Shown here piece after piece: positions 1-8,859 of a DNA stretch of 64,000 bases. The notes under the pieces are model-generated. The model made no database searches, had not been told where the DNA came from, and saw nothing but the letters and a program-made list of their open reading frames with translations. This stretch comes from an uncultured Eubacterium sp. (GTDB lineage: Bacteria; Bacillota; Clostridia; Oscillospirales; Acutalibacteraceae), in NCBI GenBank assembly GCA_944380545.1, contig CALWHV010000017.1, positions 124,001 through 188,000 of the forward strand. Direction: 5' to 3'. A program made the position numbers and the translations under genes. Every line of letters begins with the position of its first letter. Within the stretch, counting starts at the first letter, position 1.

Positions 1-425
1 ATTTTTCCGTCTTTAATGAAGCCGAGAACGGCTACCTCCCTATCCTCTACCTGGCGGAAATTGCCTTCCAAATCCGGCAGATATTTTGCTCCGTTGTAAA
101 CGGCGACCGGCAATGAAGAAATATTGTAAGTACCTATGGCCAGCGAGACCTCTTGAAAAGTCAGATCCTTCTCTGCCTGCCCGATATCTTTTTCCAGATT
201 GTTTAAAACATAAGTACCGTGAAGCATATTCTCGTCAAACTGAACTGATGAGAAAATCCGATTCGGGTCTATGGAATCCTGAACATTTGTGAATATCGCT
301 TCAGGATCTGTTTCATTATGATTAAAGTACCAGACTTTTGTATCGCCCTCCCCTGCTCCGTTGCTGCAGGCGGCAAAAGAGAATAAAATTGTAAAAAGCA
401 TCAAAACCGACATTATTTTTTTCAT
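1..425 (-). CDS. Lipoprotein, 3' end cut by window edge
   Basis: The reading frame opens at an ATG (complement of 423-425) preceded by an AAGGAG-like site and stays open to the window edge, so about 141 residues are visible. The N-terminus has two lysines, a hydrophobic stretch and a lipobox ending FAAC, typical of a type II signal peptide, so the mature protein should be tethered outside the membrane. The rest is polar with no domain I recognise. It starts only about 50 bases after the PARG-SGNH-kinase gene on the same strand, so it is probably the last visible gene of the T7SS block. An immunity or accessory role is possible but not shown. Confidence 0.75.
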   Translation of the reverse strand, partial: MKKIMSVLMLFTILFSFAACSNGAGEGDTKVWYFNHNETDPEAIFTNVQDSIDPNRIFSSVQFDENMLHGTYVLNNLEKDIGQAEKDLTFQEVSLAIGTYNISSLPVAVYNGAKYLPDLEGNFRQVEDREVAVLGFIKDGK

Positions 426-473
426 AACGATTTAACTCCTTGTGCGTGATTTTTATAAGCAACAGTCATAAAT

Positions 474-3092
474 TCATTTGAACAGGTTTTTTAAAATGCC
501 GTGTTTAGGCGGCAGATTGCGTATATTTTCCAGATCCTGAAGCAATTCCCCAGCGGACTGATATCGTTGATTTGGGTCGATACGGGTACATTTTTCTATA
601 ATGTATTCCATTCCTTTGGAAACGCTCGGATTTAATGCGCATACAGGCTTTATGCCGCTGAAATTCGGATTTTTGGGGTCATCGCCGGTAAGCAGAAAAT
701 ACATTGTGACGCCGAGTCCGTAAATATCCGTTCGGGGATCCGTCTGCGCAGTTCCGTACTGTTCGGGCGCAGCATAGCCCCTGGTGCCGAGAACAACGGT
801 ATCACGCAGCTTTCCCGGCTTGTAGGTGCGCATAATACCGAAATCAATCACCTTAATATAGCCGCTTGGTTGTAAAATAAGATTTGCGGGTTTCATATCT
901 CTGTAAATATACGGCGGATGAAAAGAATGAATATAGGCTAAAAAAGCACATATCTGTTTTGCCCAGCCAATCACATAATCAGACGGATAAGGGCCAAACT
1001 GATGAACCAAATCATTTAGATTCTTACCCTCTACATAATCCTGAATAACACATACATAGTTTTCATTTTCAATAACATCCCTAATTTGCGGTATAGCAGG
1101 ATGGCGCAGATTTTGCAGCATTTGAATTTCCTGACGCACGATCTCTAAAGAAACATCGATTTTATGATCGGCGTTGCTTTTCAACGCTATTTTTGCCGCA
1201 TAATAAATACCGGAATCGATTTCCTGAGCTAAATACACATCACAGGCTCCGCCTTTAGCAATATGTTTTATCAACGCATATTTTTCGTCAGTAATCATCC
1301 CTTCTTTAACTGTATCCTGACTGCAAGATTCCGAATCCTGTTTATCATTGCGGTAAGACGGTCTTTCTAATTTAATTTTCCCGCATTTTTGGCACACATA
1401 TTTTATTGAATCCGCATGCTGCTCTATCTGTTTGAAATCATGCTGATCATCTTCACAATCCAAAAGCGGCTCCACCTCTTTGCCTCCGATACTGCGTATC
1501 ATTAAGGTTGCAAGGGTGTTCATACCGTTTGTGTTTGGATGCGAGCCGTCAATCGAATCATACGGTATATGATAGCTAAATAAATCAATGATTTTGCAAT
1601 CGTATTGTTTTGCAACGGTTTCTATGATTCGGTTATATTCATTTATATCATTTCCGTTATAAACACACGGAAAATCAAAAGACGGATTTGAAGACATAAA
1701 TGTTGCGCACAATGTGCAGCACCAGATCTCTGCATTCGGATAATTCGCCTTGAGCTTGCGCAGCATAGTTGTATAGGCGCGGCAAAAATCGCCGTTATAC
1801 TGCTGCCACACGCCTTCGAGCGCTTCATTTTCAAAGAGGACGCCGTTTGCCCAATCGTTTGTACCGAGATAGACGATTATAATATCCGGCATAATATTGC
1901 GGATATGCAATCTGCCCGTTCGCTCATCCGAACAGCTGGACGGGAACAGAGAATCACTGTCAGGCAGCTGTGTTACCCTGCTGCCGGACCAGGAATTATT
2001 TACAAGCAGCTCTCCGCCGAAGAAATCAATCACCCTGCCCCACCAGGTATCCGCCATTTCGTTAACACCTGAGAGCTCACAGTTTTCTCCCGCATAAAAC
2101 ACATTGTAGCCTTTTGGATTAAAACCCTCAAGAGTGCTGACGGAATCGCCTAAAATTGAAAACTGCTTGCCGTAAAATTTGTTTTTCTGTTTCCAACTGT
2201 AATAATCGCCGCAGTGTTGCCCGGCTGTAAGCCTTGACCTTAACGGTTCTAAAAGCGGAAGCGGCGGTATTTTTAAAGTTGCCGGAGATTCATACGGAGA
2301 AAATTCCTCGTCAAAAGCATGATAATTATCATCATTTACGATTCTTTTAATTGCAAATACTATTTTTCTAATATAATTGCTATAATGATCTTCATCAATC
2401 ACTTCGTGAAAAGCTTTTGCCACGAGCCCCGGGGGATTTTTGAACGCGCCGCATCCGAAAGCGCCGAGTATCATAACCTCAACGCCGTTATCGAGCGCAG
2501 CCTCAAAAATGTTCCTGATTCGGCTTTTGAACAGTTCTTTCAGCGCCGCTTCATTCGTATATTTACGCCCTCCTAAATAAGGCGCTGAGCAGGTGATAAC
2601 ATCCACCCGAAACCACTCGTTTTCCGGCATAAGCTGCGGGATATCATCGTCATTTTTAAAAACGGTAACGCCCTTGGTGTATATCAGCCTGTCGGAGAAG
2701 AAATCATCTCCGATATTTCTGTTATATAAATAGAAGCTGTCAAAAACATTTTGCGCGCTTATGCAGGCGTACAAATTGCTGCTTCTGCACAGGCATTCCT
2801 CCTGCGTCATAGCGCCGTTTTGCACACCTCCGCCCGGATAATGGGGATTGGCAAAGTTCAAAACAGCGGTTTTGCCATACTGTAAATACTTTTTTGCGGA
2901 ATCAAAGGTTGTGTTTGCCTCAACCACGCAATTTTCCGAACCAAAGCAATTGGCGTTATTGCGTTTTGCAACGAAATTTTCTTTATAAACCCTGTTGGAT
3001 TCTATCGCTTTTTCCGTTTGCGCCTTCAGTAAACCGTTTGAGATATTAAGCGTATCTCTGAACGCGAACACAAGATCATTTATATTTGCCAT
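474..3092 (-). CDS. PARG/macrodomain-like - SGNH hydrolase - Ser/Thr kinase fusion
   Basis: This 872-residue protein joins three enzymes. Residues 1-255 resemble the bacterial-type poly(ADP-ribose) glycohydrolase family (TIGR02452), with the catalytic loop pattern GGG at 87-89 and QEE at 97-99. Residues 308-535 form an SGNH/GDSL hydrolase: GDS 315-317, GTND 410-413 and a DGSHP block with H518. A CxxC pair (C567, C570) lies in the linker. Residues 604-860 are a Hanks-type kinase with glycine loop 611-622, K634, YRD ending at D732, DFG 750-752 and APE 775-777, so it looks active. There is no signal peptide or membrane segment, so it is likely cytosolic unless exported by the T7SS. Its kinase domain is clearly related to the one at 22743-24482. 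It follows the WXG100 gene with an AGGT-type RBS. The natural substrates of all three domains are unknown. Confidence 0.85.
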   Translation of the reverse strand: MANINDLVFAFRDTLNISNGLLKAQTEKAIESNRVYKENFVAKRNNANCFGSENCVVEANTTFDSAKKYLQYGKTAVLNFANPHYPGGGVQNGAMTQEECLCRSSNLYACISAQNVFDSFYLYNRNIGDDFFSDRLIYTKGVTVFKNDDDIPQLMPENEWFRVDVITCSAPYLGGRKYTNEAALKELFKSRIRNIFEAALDNGVEVMILGAFGCGAFKNPPGLVAKAFHEVIDEDHYSNYIRKIVFAIKRIVNDDNYHAFDEEFSPYESPATLKIPPLPLLEPLRSRLTAGQHCGDYYSWKQKNKFYGKQFSILGDSVSTLEGFNPKGYNVFYAGENCELSGVNEMADTWWGRVIDFFGGELLVNNSWSGSRVTQLPDSDSLFPSSCSDERTGRLHIRNIMPDIIIVYLGTNDWANGVLFENEALEGVWQQYNGDFCRAYTTMLRKLKANYPNAEIWCCTLCATFMSSNPSFDFPCVYNGNDINEYNRIIETVAKQYDCKIIDLFSYHIPYDSIDGSHPNTNGMNTLATLMIRSIGGKEVEPLLDCEDDQHDFKQIEQHADSIKYVCQKCGKIKLERPSYRNDKQDSESCSQDTVKEGMITDEKYALIKHIAKGGACDVYLAQEIDSGIYYAAKIALKSNADHKIDVSLEIVRQEIQMLQNLRHPAIPQIRDVIENENYVCVIQDYVEGKNLNDLVHQFGPYPSDYVIGWAKQICAFLAYIHSFHPPYIYRDMKPANLILQPSGYIKVIDFGIMRTYKPGKLRDTVVLGTRGYAAPEQYGTAQTDPRTDIYGLGVTMYFLLTGDDPKNPNFSGIKPVCALNPSVSKGMEYIIEKCTRIDPNQRYQSAGELLQDLENIRNLPPKHGILKNLFK

Positions 3093-3136
3093 GATTTTAT
3101 TACCTGCTTATTTCAAACAATATGGTTATATGAATT

Positions 3137-3165
3137 GCAGGCAGCTTCAAAGAGAAACTGCCTGC
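3137..3165 (-). terminator. Stem-loop between WXG100 and fusion kinase genes
   Basis: An 8-bp perfect inverted repeat (3137-3144 with 3158-3165, GCAGGCAG/CTGCCTGC) lies just after the WXG100 stop. On the transcribed minus strand it lacks a U-tract, so it is more likely a partial terminator or a 3'-end stabiliser of the esx message than a full stop. Confidence 0.45.
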
Positions 3166-3175
3166 TTTCTTTTGG

Positions 3176-3472
3176 TTAAGCTTTGAACTGATTTGCAATA
3201 TTCGTATCGGTTTCTTCAACGATATTTGCTGTGCTTTTAAGAGCGGTTGAAATCTCTTCAATAAGATTGCGGGCTTTTAAAAAGCCGGGCTTAAGCTCAG
3301 TATATCTCTGGGCATAAGATTCGCTTGCAGAGCCTTCCCACTCGCTCTGAAGCTGTGAGAGAAGCGTGTCCATCTTATTGATGATTTCCTGAAGCTTTTG
3401 ACCCTCTGCCGAATATTCAGCTGCACGAGATCTCATATTTTCAGGAGTCATCCTAATCTGTCCGCTTGCCAT
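3176..3472 (-). CDS. esxA: WXG100 family T7SS substrate (EsxA-like)
   Basis: At 98 residues this is the size of a WXG100 protein. It has two predicted helices around a central W-E-G turn near residue 45 (SEWEGSAS) and an N-terminus rich in Met/Arg (RMTPENMR), as in EsxA homologues. Such proteins are small helical-hairpin dimers exported by EssC-type machines, often needed for the secretion of other substrates. It lies at the 3' end of the effector cassette behind a strong GGAG site and is followed by a stem-loop, which would allow it to be made in excess of the downstream fusion kinase. No C-terminal YxxxD/E export motif is obvious. It is the only clear WXG100 protein in the window. Confidence 0.92.
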   Translation of the reverse strand: MASGQIRMTPENMRSRAAEYSAEGQKLQEIINKMDTLLSQLQSEWEGSASESYAQRYTELKPGFLKARNLIEEISTALKSTANIVEETDTNIANQFKA

Positions 3473-3529
3473 TGTGTATTCACTCCTTTCTAAATTATTT
3501 ATTTATGTAAACGCAGTTGCGCATACATT

Positions 3530-5167
3530 TCAAAATATACTTGTTATTTTCTCATGCAAAGATGCCGCTTTAGCATTAACATTCCTTAACCTTTCGGCAT
3601 ATTTATCATCAATTGATCTAATCTCGTCAAATCTGCTAATTACTTTCTTTTTCCATTCCGAATTTGTTTCACTAATGTCTTCGATGTATGTATTAATGCA
3701 CCGTATAACTAAAGCGGTAGATATTTTATTAAACCAACTATTCTCGGTATAATTATACCAAGTCGAAGCATTAGGCAATGTAATATTTTCAAAGCAATTT
3801 ACTGCTTCCATAATTACTGAATAGGCTTTATTCGAATAATCAATTTTCACAATCTCCGCATCTTTTTTATCATTTTTTATATGCTCTAATTCTTTATATT
3901 TTTCTTCTGCTTCTTTCCAGATTCCTGTAATATCAAATCCTATTTTTGCACTAACTATTTCAAGAAATTTTTTTATAATCTTGTCTTCTTCGCCATCAGT
4001 AATTTCCTTAATGACTACTTCCCAACCTATTATTCCTATAATCACTAAGATTTCATTGTCGAGCAAATCGTATAATCCAAGCGATTTAATTAGCGCAACA
4101 ATATCATCTGCATGCAAATCATTCAACTTAATGTATTTCAATAAATAGGCTAAAATCAGAACAAATTCTTCTCTATGCTCTTTAATATGCGCAATTATTT
4201 CTTCCTTTGACCATTTGCTGTCCCCATTTAAAAAGAGGCCTTTGAACAAAGGTGCCAAAAATTCTACGATTTTTTCTTTTTCCGCATCACTTGCATTATT
4301 CAAAACAAACGCCGTAAACTCATGAAGCATTATAAGCGAAGGATTTTCACCGGTTATGGGTAAATATGCATTGCTGTTTTCATCAGCTTTTATATGCCAT
4401 TCCCCATCACCATCAATATAATATTCAAAAACGGAATTCGGACTATGATTCTCCTTAACACTGGCAACATCATTACCGCCGTTTATGTATATGTGTTTTG
4501 CTCCAGGCAGTTCGTACATTAAAATATGAACAAAATCCGTTGATAAAGAATAATTAGTAATATTATCTGATCGTTTTTCAATTAACGGACCGTATTTATC
4601 AATAAACTCCTGTGAAAACCCTTGACCATCAACAGAAACACAGCGTTCTACATTTTCGCATCTGATTGCTACATATTGAGCTTTATTTCCACCTTTAGAA
4701 TGACCAACAACAGTAATTCTTTCATAAGGCAAATTATCAATATATTCATACGCTTCTAATTGAGCTGGCGTATCTGCTTGATTAAAGCCTTCGACATTAT
4801 CGACCCATTCTTCTCCGCCCTTAGTGCCCCTAAATGCAACAATTGCGCTATCATTATCGTTAGGATTGAGAAAACACACGCATTTTTCCGTTGTTTCTTG
4901 AATAATCAAATCTTTAATCTCTTGTTTGCTCTCGCTTTTCATATAACGGATCATTGCTGCCCATTCTTGGCCACTAATCTCGCCTTCATATTTTCCCGTA
5001 GATTCATCTAATTCCTTCAGTAATCCATCATCAAATTGATTGAGATATTCTCCAACCGTCCTACAAGCACTTAATGGTTTCATATTGTGACTAGATGCAG
5101 GATTTTTATCGCCCAACGCATAGGTCAAATTTTCTATCATCATCAAATCGCTGTCGCTAAGTGCCAT
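3530..5167 (-). CDS. Lipase-like alpha/beta hydrolase, candidate T7SS effector
   Basis: This 545-residue protein has an N-terminal lipase-like (DUF2974/class 3-like) fold: an AFRGT oxyanion block at 111-115, the nucleophile elbow GHSKGG with S157, and plausible acid and base residues D211 and H241. From about residue 290 to the end it is long, helical and Trp/Tyr-containing, with no hydrolase motifs. There is no signal peptide. A catalytic head followed by a helical tail is the reverse of the usual LXG toxin order and matches the plan of the S. aureus T7SS lipase TslA. It sits directly after a lipoprotein gene and three small helical-protein genes. The DNA is AT-rich. Secretion and toxicity are inferred. 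Confidence 0.8.
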   Translation of the reverse strand: MALSDSDLMMIENLTYALGDKNPASSHNMKPLSACRTVGEYLNQFDDGLLKELDESTGKYEGEISGQEWAAMIRYMKSESKQEIKDLIIQETTEKCVCFLNPNDNDSAIVAFRGTKGGEEWVDNVEGFNQADTPAQLEAYEYIDNLPYERITVVGHSKGGNKAQYVAIRCENVERCVSVDGQGFSQEFIDKYGPLIEKRSDNITNYSLSTDFVHILMYELPGAKHIYINGGNDVASVKENHSPNSVFEYYIDGDGEWHIKADENSNAYLPITGENPSLIMLHEFTAFVLNNASDAEKEKIVEFLAPLFKGLFLNGDSKWSKEEIIAHIKEHREEFVLILAYLLKYIKLNDLHADDIVALIKSLGLYDLLDNEILVIIGIIGWEVVIKEITDGEEDKIIKKFLEIVSAKIGFDITGIWKEAEEKYKELEHIKNDKKDAEIVKIDYSNKAYSVIMEAVNCFENITLPNASTWYNYTENSWFNKISTALVIRCINTYIEDISETNSEWKKKVISRFDEIRSIDDKYAERLRNVNAKAASLHEKITSIF

Positions 5168-5182
5168 AACAAAACAACTCCT

Positions 5183-5995
5183 TTAGTATATTTTGTAATT
5201 TCCGCTTTCATAGATGTCACAACTTAAAGATATTTCTGTATTATCTTTAATCAATGTTTCCTTAAAATTATTAACTGTAATATTATCAAAATAATCTTCG
5301 CTTACCATTATTAAATTCACATAACCTGAAATTTTGTGATTTCCATACCACTCCGCGATTTTTTTTGCGTAAGTGTATAAATCTTCTGATTTGTTTTTAC
5401 CTTTTACAAAAACATTGACTGTTAACGATGTTTTGTTTTCAAAATCAGTAATGTCGTTTGGTGCATTTATACCATTATACTTGCATTCTAAAGAATACAC
5501 TTTAAAAGAAGTCATAAAAGTTTCATTCAAATAATCTGACACATACATTTCTAATAAGCACTTGCTTACCATATCTAAGTAATTGTCCGAAATTGATCCT
5601 TCTTCTGTCACATAAAGTGTCACATAATAATATTCATTAAGTTCATCGGGATAAGCTTTCAGCCACTCATCTTCCAATGCGCTTTTGCTTGCATAACCAA
5701 CATAATGAAATGTCTCGTTATATTTGTTTTCAAGATAAGTCAATAGTTCATCTATTCTTTTTATCGCATATTGTTGTGGCTCAGTTAAACTATTAAAATC
5801 AGTAGGAAGACCTTCTTGCTCCAAAATCAACTTTTGCCTGTCATTTAAAATTCCCATATCTTCGTTCTCCTGTGTAGTATATGATTTTTCAAAATCAGAT
5901 TCATAATCAATATTTTGCGAAAGTCGCATACAGCCTGATAGAAGAGATACTATGAAAATTACAAAAACTACAGCAATATATTTTTGTAGATTCAC
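5183..5995 (-). CDS. Lipoprotein, candidate immunity protein for the lipase
   Basis: This 270-residue protein has a type II signal peptide: short basic start, hydrophobic helix, lipobox LLSGC with C22. The mature part is acidic and mixed alpha/beta with no recognised domain. It starts with GTG, overlapping the stop of the preceding small gene (GTGA), behind a GGGGGAAG site, so translation is coupled. It lies immediately upstream of the lipase gene. Known T7SS lipase and LXG toxins acting at membranes are often neutralised by adjacent lipid-anchored proteins, so an immunity role is the best guess. A generic surface lipoprotein is the alternative. Confidence 0.7.
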   Translation of the reverse strand: MNLQKYIAVVFVIFIVSLLSGCMRLSQNIDYESDFEKSYTTQENEDMGILNDRQKLILEQEGLPTDFNSLTEPQQYAIKRIDELLTYLENKYNETFHYVGYASKSALEDEWLKAYPDELNEYYYVTLYVTEEGSISDNYLDMVSKCLLEMYVSDYLNETFMTSFKVYSLECKYNGINAPNDITDFENKTSLTVNVFVKGKNKSEDLYTYAKKIAEWYGNHKISGYVNLIMVSEDYFDNITVNNFKETLIKDNTEISLSCDIYESGNYKIY

Positions 5996-6288
5996 TTTTC
6001 TTCCCCCACACTATCTATCAAATCGGACATTTTTGCATCTGCTTTATCAAATGAAGTGGCAATATTCGCTACTGATTTCGTTACATCTTGTAGCAATTCA
6101 CTAATGTCATCAGATAGTCGATTCACTTCATTAATTAATGTGTTGACCTCATTAGCCATTTCACCTTTAGAGGAATCTATCTTATAAGTGATTTTTGATG
6201 AACTCAGTGATGTAAATATTTTCATCAAGTCATTCGCTTTCGTCCTAACATAATCCATTTTGATTCTTAATTCAATATCCTTATTCAT
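5992..6288 (-). CDS. Small helical protein, T7SS effector partner-like
   Basis: This 98-residue protein is predicted to be almost entirely helical: two amphipathic stretches separated by a short loop near residues 35-43, similar in size to WXG100 proteins but without a W-x-G turn. Clostridial and staphylococcal LXG/TslA effector operons carry small helical partners of this size (DUF3130/TIGR04197 or DUF5344 types) that bind the effector targeting domain. It has a good GGAG site, follows its upstream neighbour by about 10 bases and overlaps the lipoprotein start. A partner or chaperone role is inferred from size, shape and position. Confidence 0.65.
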   Translation of the reverse strand: MNKDIELRIKMDYVRTKANDLMKIFTSLSSSKITYKIDSSKGEMANEVNTLINEVNRLSDDISELLQDVTKSVANIATSFDKADAKMSDLIDSVGEEK

Positions 6289-6298
6289 AAAATACTCC

Positions 6299-6640
6299 TT
6301 ATGACAACGCCGCGATTACAGATTCGACTTCATATAACGCATCCTTTGCAAAAATCGAGCAATCAAATCTGTCTTTTAACTTTATTTCTGTAACACCAGC
6401 ACGAGTATGAATCAAAAAATCAGCTAATATATCTTCTAGCTCGGCAATATAAACATCTATTAAAGATGTTATGTTTCCAATTTTTCCTCTAATTAGTTCA
6501 TCTTGTACTCCTTCTAACTGTATATCTGCCAAAAGGCTTTTACTTGCGTTCAATTTTCGTATCAAAAAACTAATTTGATTTTCTATTTCAGCTATGGCAG
6601 TTTTATACTCACCTTGATAAACTACAACATCTTTTGCCAT
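6299..6640 (-). CDS. Small helical protein, T7SS effector partner-like
   Basis: I chose the ATG at 6640 (113 residues) because a GGAG site lies 8 bases upstream. A TTG two codons earlier overlaps the previous stop and is less likely. The protein is helical with heptad-like hydrophobic spacing over residues 10-80 and no signal peptide, membrane segment or W-x-G turn. With the 98-residue neighbour it may form a heterodimer that caps the helical tail of the lipase, as small partners do in LXG and TslA systems. I do not recognise a named family. Confidence 0.6.
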   Translation of the reverse strand: MAKDVVVYQGEYKTAIAEIENQISFLIRKLNASKSLLADIQLEGVQDELIRGKIGNITSLIDVYIAELEDILADFLIHTRAGVTEIKLKDRFDCSIFAKDALYEVESVIAALS

Positions 6641-6642
6641 AA

Positions 6643-7083
6643 TCAAATCTCCTTTTCAAGTTCAGCCTTTTCTTTTTCGTAAATTTTTTCATAAACTTCT
6701 ATTTTTCTATTATTAGCAGCTATTAAATTATTATATTCTTGAATTTTGTCTCGAATGTTATTTAATTCTGTCATTATCCTTTCCAAAAAGAAACCAAACG
6801 CCAATCTTATAATCAACGAACCTTTTTCATAAGCAAGATTATACATAGTTCGATAATATTGTTTAGCTATATTGTTATTTTGTGATAGCTCTTTCACTTT
6901 TGATAACGCCACTATTTTGCCGTTGTTATTTGTACTAAAACAAATTTGTGCAGTTTCAACCTCTCTTTGAAAATTAATCAGATTTTCGTAATCTTGCTCC
7001 GCTTTTTCAATCGCATAACTATATTCTTCGTTTTTGCCTTCGCAAGCCCCGATTCTTGCTTTTATCTGTGCTAGAGAACTCAT
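6643..7083 (-). CDS. Coiled-coil protein (DUF5082/YwqH-like), head of effector module
   Basis: This 146-residue protein has coiled-coil stretches at both ends (about 1-45 and 105-146), rich in Glu, Lys and Asn. Similar short coiled-coil proteins (DUF5082, as B. subtilis YwqH and YxiB) stand first in LXG effector operons, followed by a smaller helical protein, the toxin and the immunity gene. The order here fits: coiled-coil, two small helical proteins, lipoprotein, lipase. The start has AAAGGA about 10 bases upstream. The family assignment is by resemblance and position only. Confidence 0.6.
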   Translation of the reverse strand: MSSLAQIKARIGACEGKNEEYSYAIEKAEQDYENLINFQREVETAQICFSTNNNGKIVALSKVKELSQNNNIAKQYYRTMYNLAYEKGSLIIRLAFGFFLERIMTELNNIRDKIQEYNNLIAANNRKIEVYEKIYEKEKAELEKEI

Positions 7084-7144
7084 CTATTCATTGTCCTTTC
7101 ATGTTTTTGGCTTTACAAATAGCGTGTCTACAAACTTTCCAACA

Positions 7145-8857
7145 TCAATAGGTTAAATCTGTAAGAGGATTATAATTCGAACCATCATATTGTGACTTGT
7201 ACATTATATCCAAATTACAAAAATCATTCATACTTGCATTTCCAATTGTTTCGACACAATATTCATAATACTCCTTCTCTGTTTTATCATCCGTCAGAGA
7301 AGCCATCTTTTTGTAAAAATCCAATTGCGCATCTTTTGCTGCAGAAAATGTTTCTTTAACTGTTTTGACGCTTTCGTTAAAGCCGTCATCATTCGGTGAC
7401 ATATCACGAAGTTTTTGAACAGCATTATTAAAGGCTTTGTTTGTGCTTTCAACCCATTCACATTCAGCAACAGCAGGCATTTCACTAAAAGCATTGCTAA
7501 AGATTTCGTCACATAATTTTCCAACAATTCTATTCTTACTTTTTAATGAATTAACTATTATTTCAGATGCCGCTTTTCTTCCCTTTTCAATAGCTGATTT
7601 TTCGAATTCTTCAAATGTTTCTGCCAAATATGCATCAATATCTTTATCGTAGAGTTCTTCGATTCGTTCTAAAGCTTTGTTAACATTTTCATTGCTTAAA
7701 TCGCAGCTATTTTTAAAACGATTCAACGCTTCTTTACTTGCAGTCATATCAAAAAACAATTGATACCAAACATCTATGTATTTGTTTGATTCTTTGTTAA
7801 TATCACCAAATTTACAAATTATTTTATTAAAAAGCTCTGCATTTTCATTGTTAGAATACTTAACCCACTCGGAGCCATATTGATTATATAATCCAAGCAT
7901 TTCATCAACTTGATTTATTATAGAATCAAACTTATCTTTTGATATCGAATAATCTATTGAATAACTATTAAAATAATCTTTTGCCGCATTAACGGTTGCC
8001 CTGTATTTTTCAAAATCCGTCAAAAATAAATTAGCCAGGCTGTCTTCACAAATACTATTGATACCATTAACTGATTTATCAAAATAGCCATCTACATTAT
8101 CCGAAAAAAATTTGACATCCGATTCAGAAACCTTAGAATAATCCGGATCCACCTTAATTAATTTTAAAAAGTCGTTAAGTGTATTTATTTCGTCTTTTAG
8201 TTCAGATATATTTCCTTTATTGAAATTGAATTCAGTAGGAGAAACAATATTAGATAATTTTTGTATGATTCCTCTATAATATATTAATTCTTTGTAAATA
8301 TTTCGAAAAATACCGCTATATTTCTTGTCTACATTTTTTAAGTCACCTTGAATTGCAGACAAATCAGATTTTGTTAAATTATTGAGCTCTTGTACTCTTT
8401 TTGATAGCTTTGAATCTTCATCCGATAGCTCTCTAGCAGCGTCGCCAAATATTCTATCTGTCAGCCACGCCCCAAAATTTTGCCATGAAAATTCTATTCG
8501 TGTAAAAGCTTTAGCATTGTTAAACTCTTCATCGGTTAAGATTTTTCTTCCTTTATTCGTAAATAAAATATCATCCGCTTTATCAATATCTTCAAGAAAA
8601 CTCTGTATTTGTTTTGAATACATTTTACCTATTTCTTTAATTATATTTTTAGCTCTTTTAACTTGAGTAATATAATCAATCAAAACTTCTGCTGTGTTGC
8701 CTTTTTTTATTCCGTTTTTATTTAATGAATCTAGTTTATCTATGTATAGGTTTAGCCATTCCTCATAGTCCTGACAACATTCTTTTACCGAATCCGAACG
8801 ATTGGAATAATATGTTACACCTACAATTAAATCGCTTGAATTGTATTTTTTATCCAT
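7145..8857 (-). CDS. Large helical protein, LXG-like effector candidate
   Basis: This 570-residue, nearly all-helical protein has no signal peptide, no membrane segment and no enzymatic motif I can recognise. The ATG at 8857 is preferred. A GTG one codon earlier overlaps the TAG stop of the upstream gene by one base, so the two are tightly coupled. It follows a coiled-coil gene and an 89-residue gene, the arrangement seen before LXG toxins in Firmicutes. A long helical N-terminal half fits an LXG-type targeting region. The C-terminal 150 residues could be a toxin domain or simply more helix. The region is AT-rich with few rare-base clusters. Function unknown. Confidence 0.65.
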   Translation of the reverse strand: MDKKYNSSDLIVGVTYYSNRSDSVKECCQDYEEWLNLYIDKLDSLNKNGIKKGNTAEVLIDYITQVKRAKNIIKEIGKMYSKQIQSFLEDIDKADDILFTNKGRKILTDEEFNNAKAFTRIEFSWQNFGAWLTDRIFGDAARELSDEDSKLSKRVQELNNLTKSDLSAIQGDLKNVDKKYSGIFRNIYKELIYYRGIIQKLSNIVSPTEFNFNKGNISELKDEINTLNDFLKLIKVDPDYSKVSESDVKFFSDNVDGYFDKSVNGINSICEDSLANLFLTDFEKYRATVNAAKDYFNSYSIDYSISKDKFDSIINQVDEMLGLYNQYGSEWVKYSNNENAELFNKIICKFGDINKESNKYIDVWYQLFFDMTASKEALNRFKNSCDLSNENVNKALERIEELYDKDIDAYLAETFEEFEKSAIEKGRKAASEIIVNSLKSKNRIVGKLCDEIFSNAFSEMPAVAECEWVESTNKAFNNAVQKLRDMSPNDDGFNESVKTVKETFSAAKDAQLDFYKKMASLTDDKTEKEYYEYCVETIGNASMNDFCNLDIMYKSQYDGSNYNPLTDLTY

Positions 8858-8859
8858 CA

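Noticed and set aside
86..292. 68-codon plus-strand frame at the left edge
   Set aside because: It lies opposite the lipoprotein gene and has no RBS or domain.
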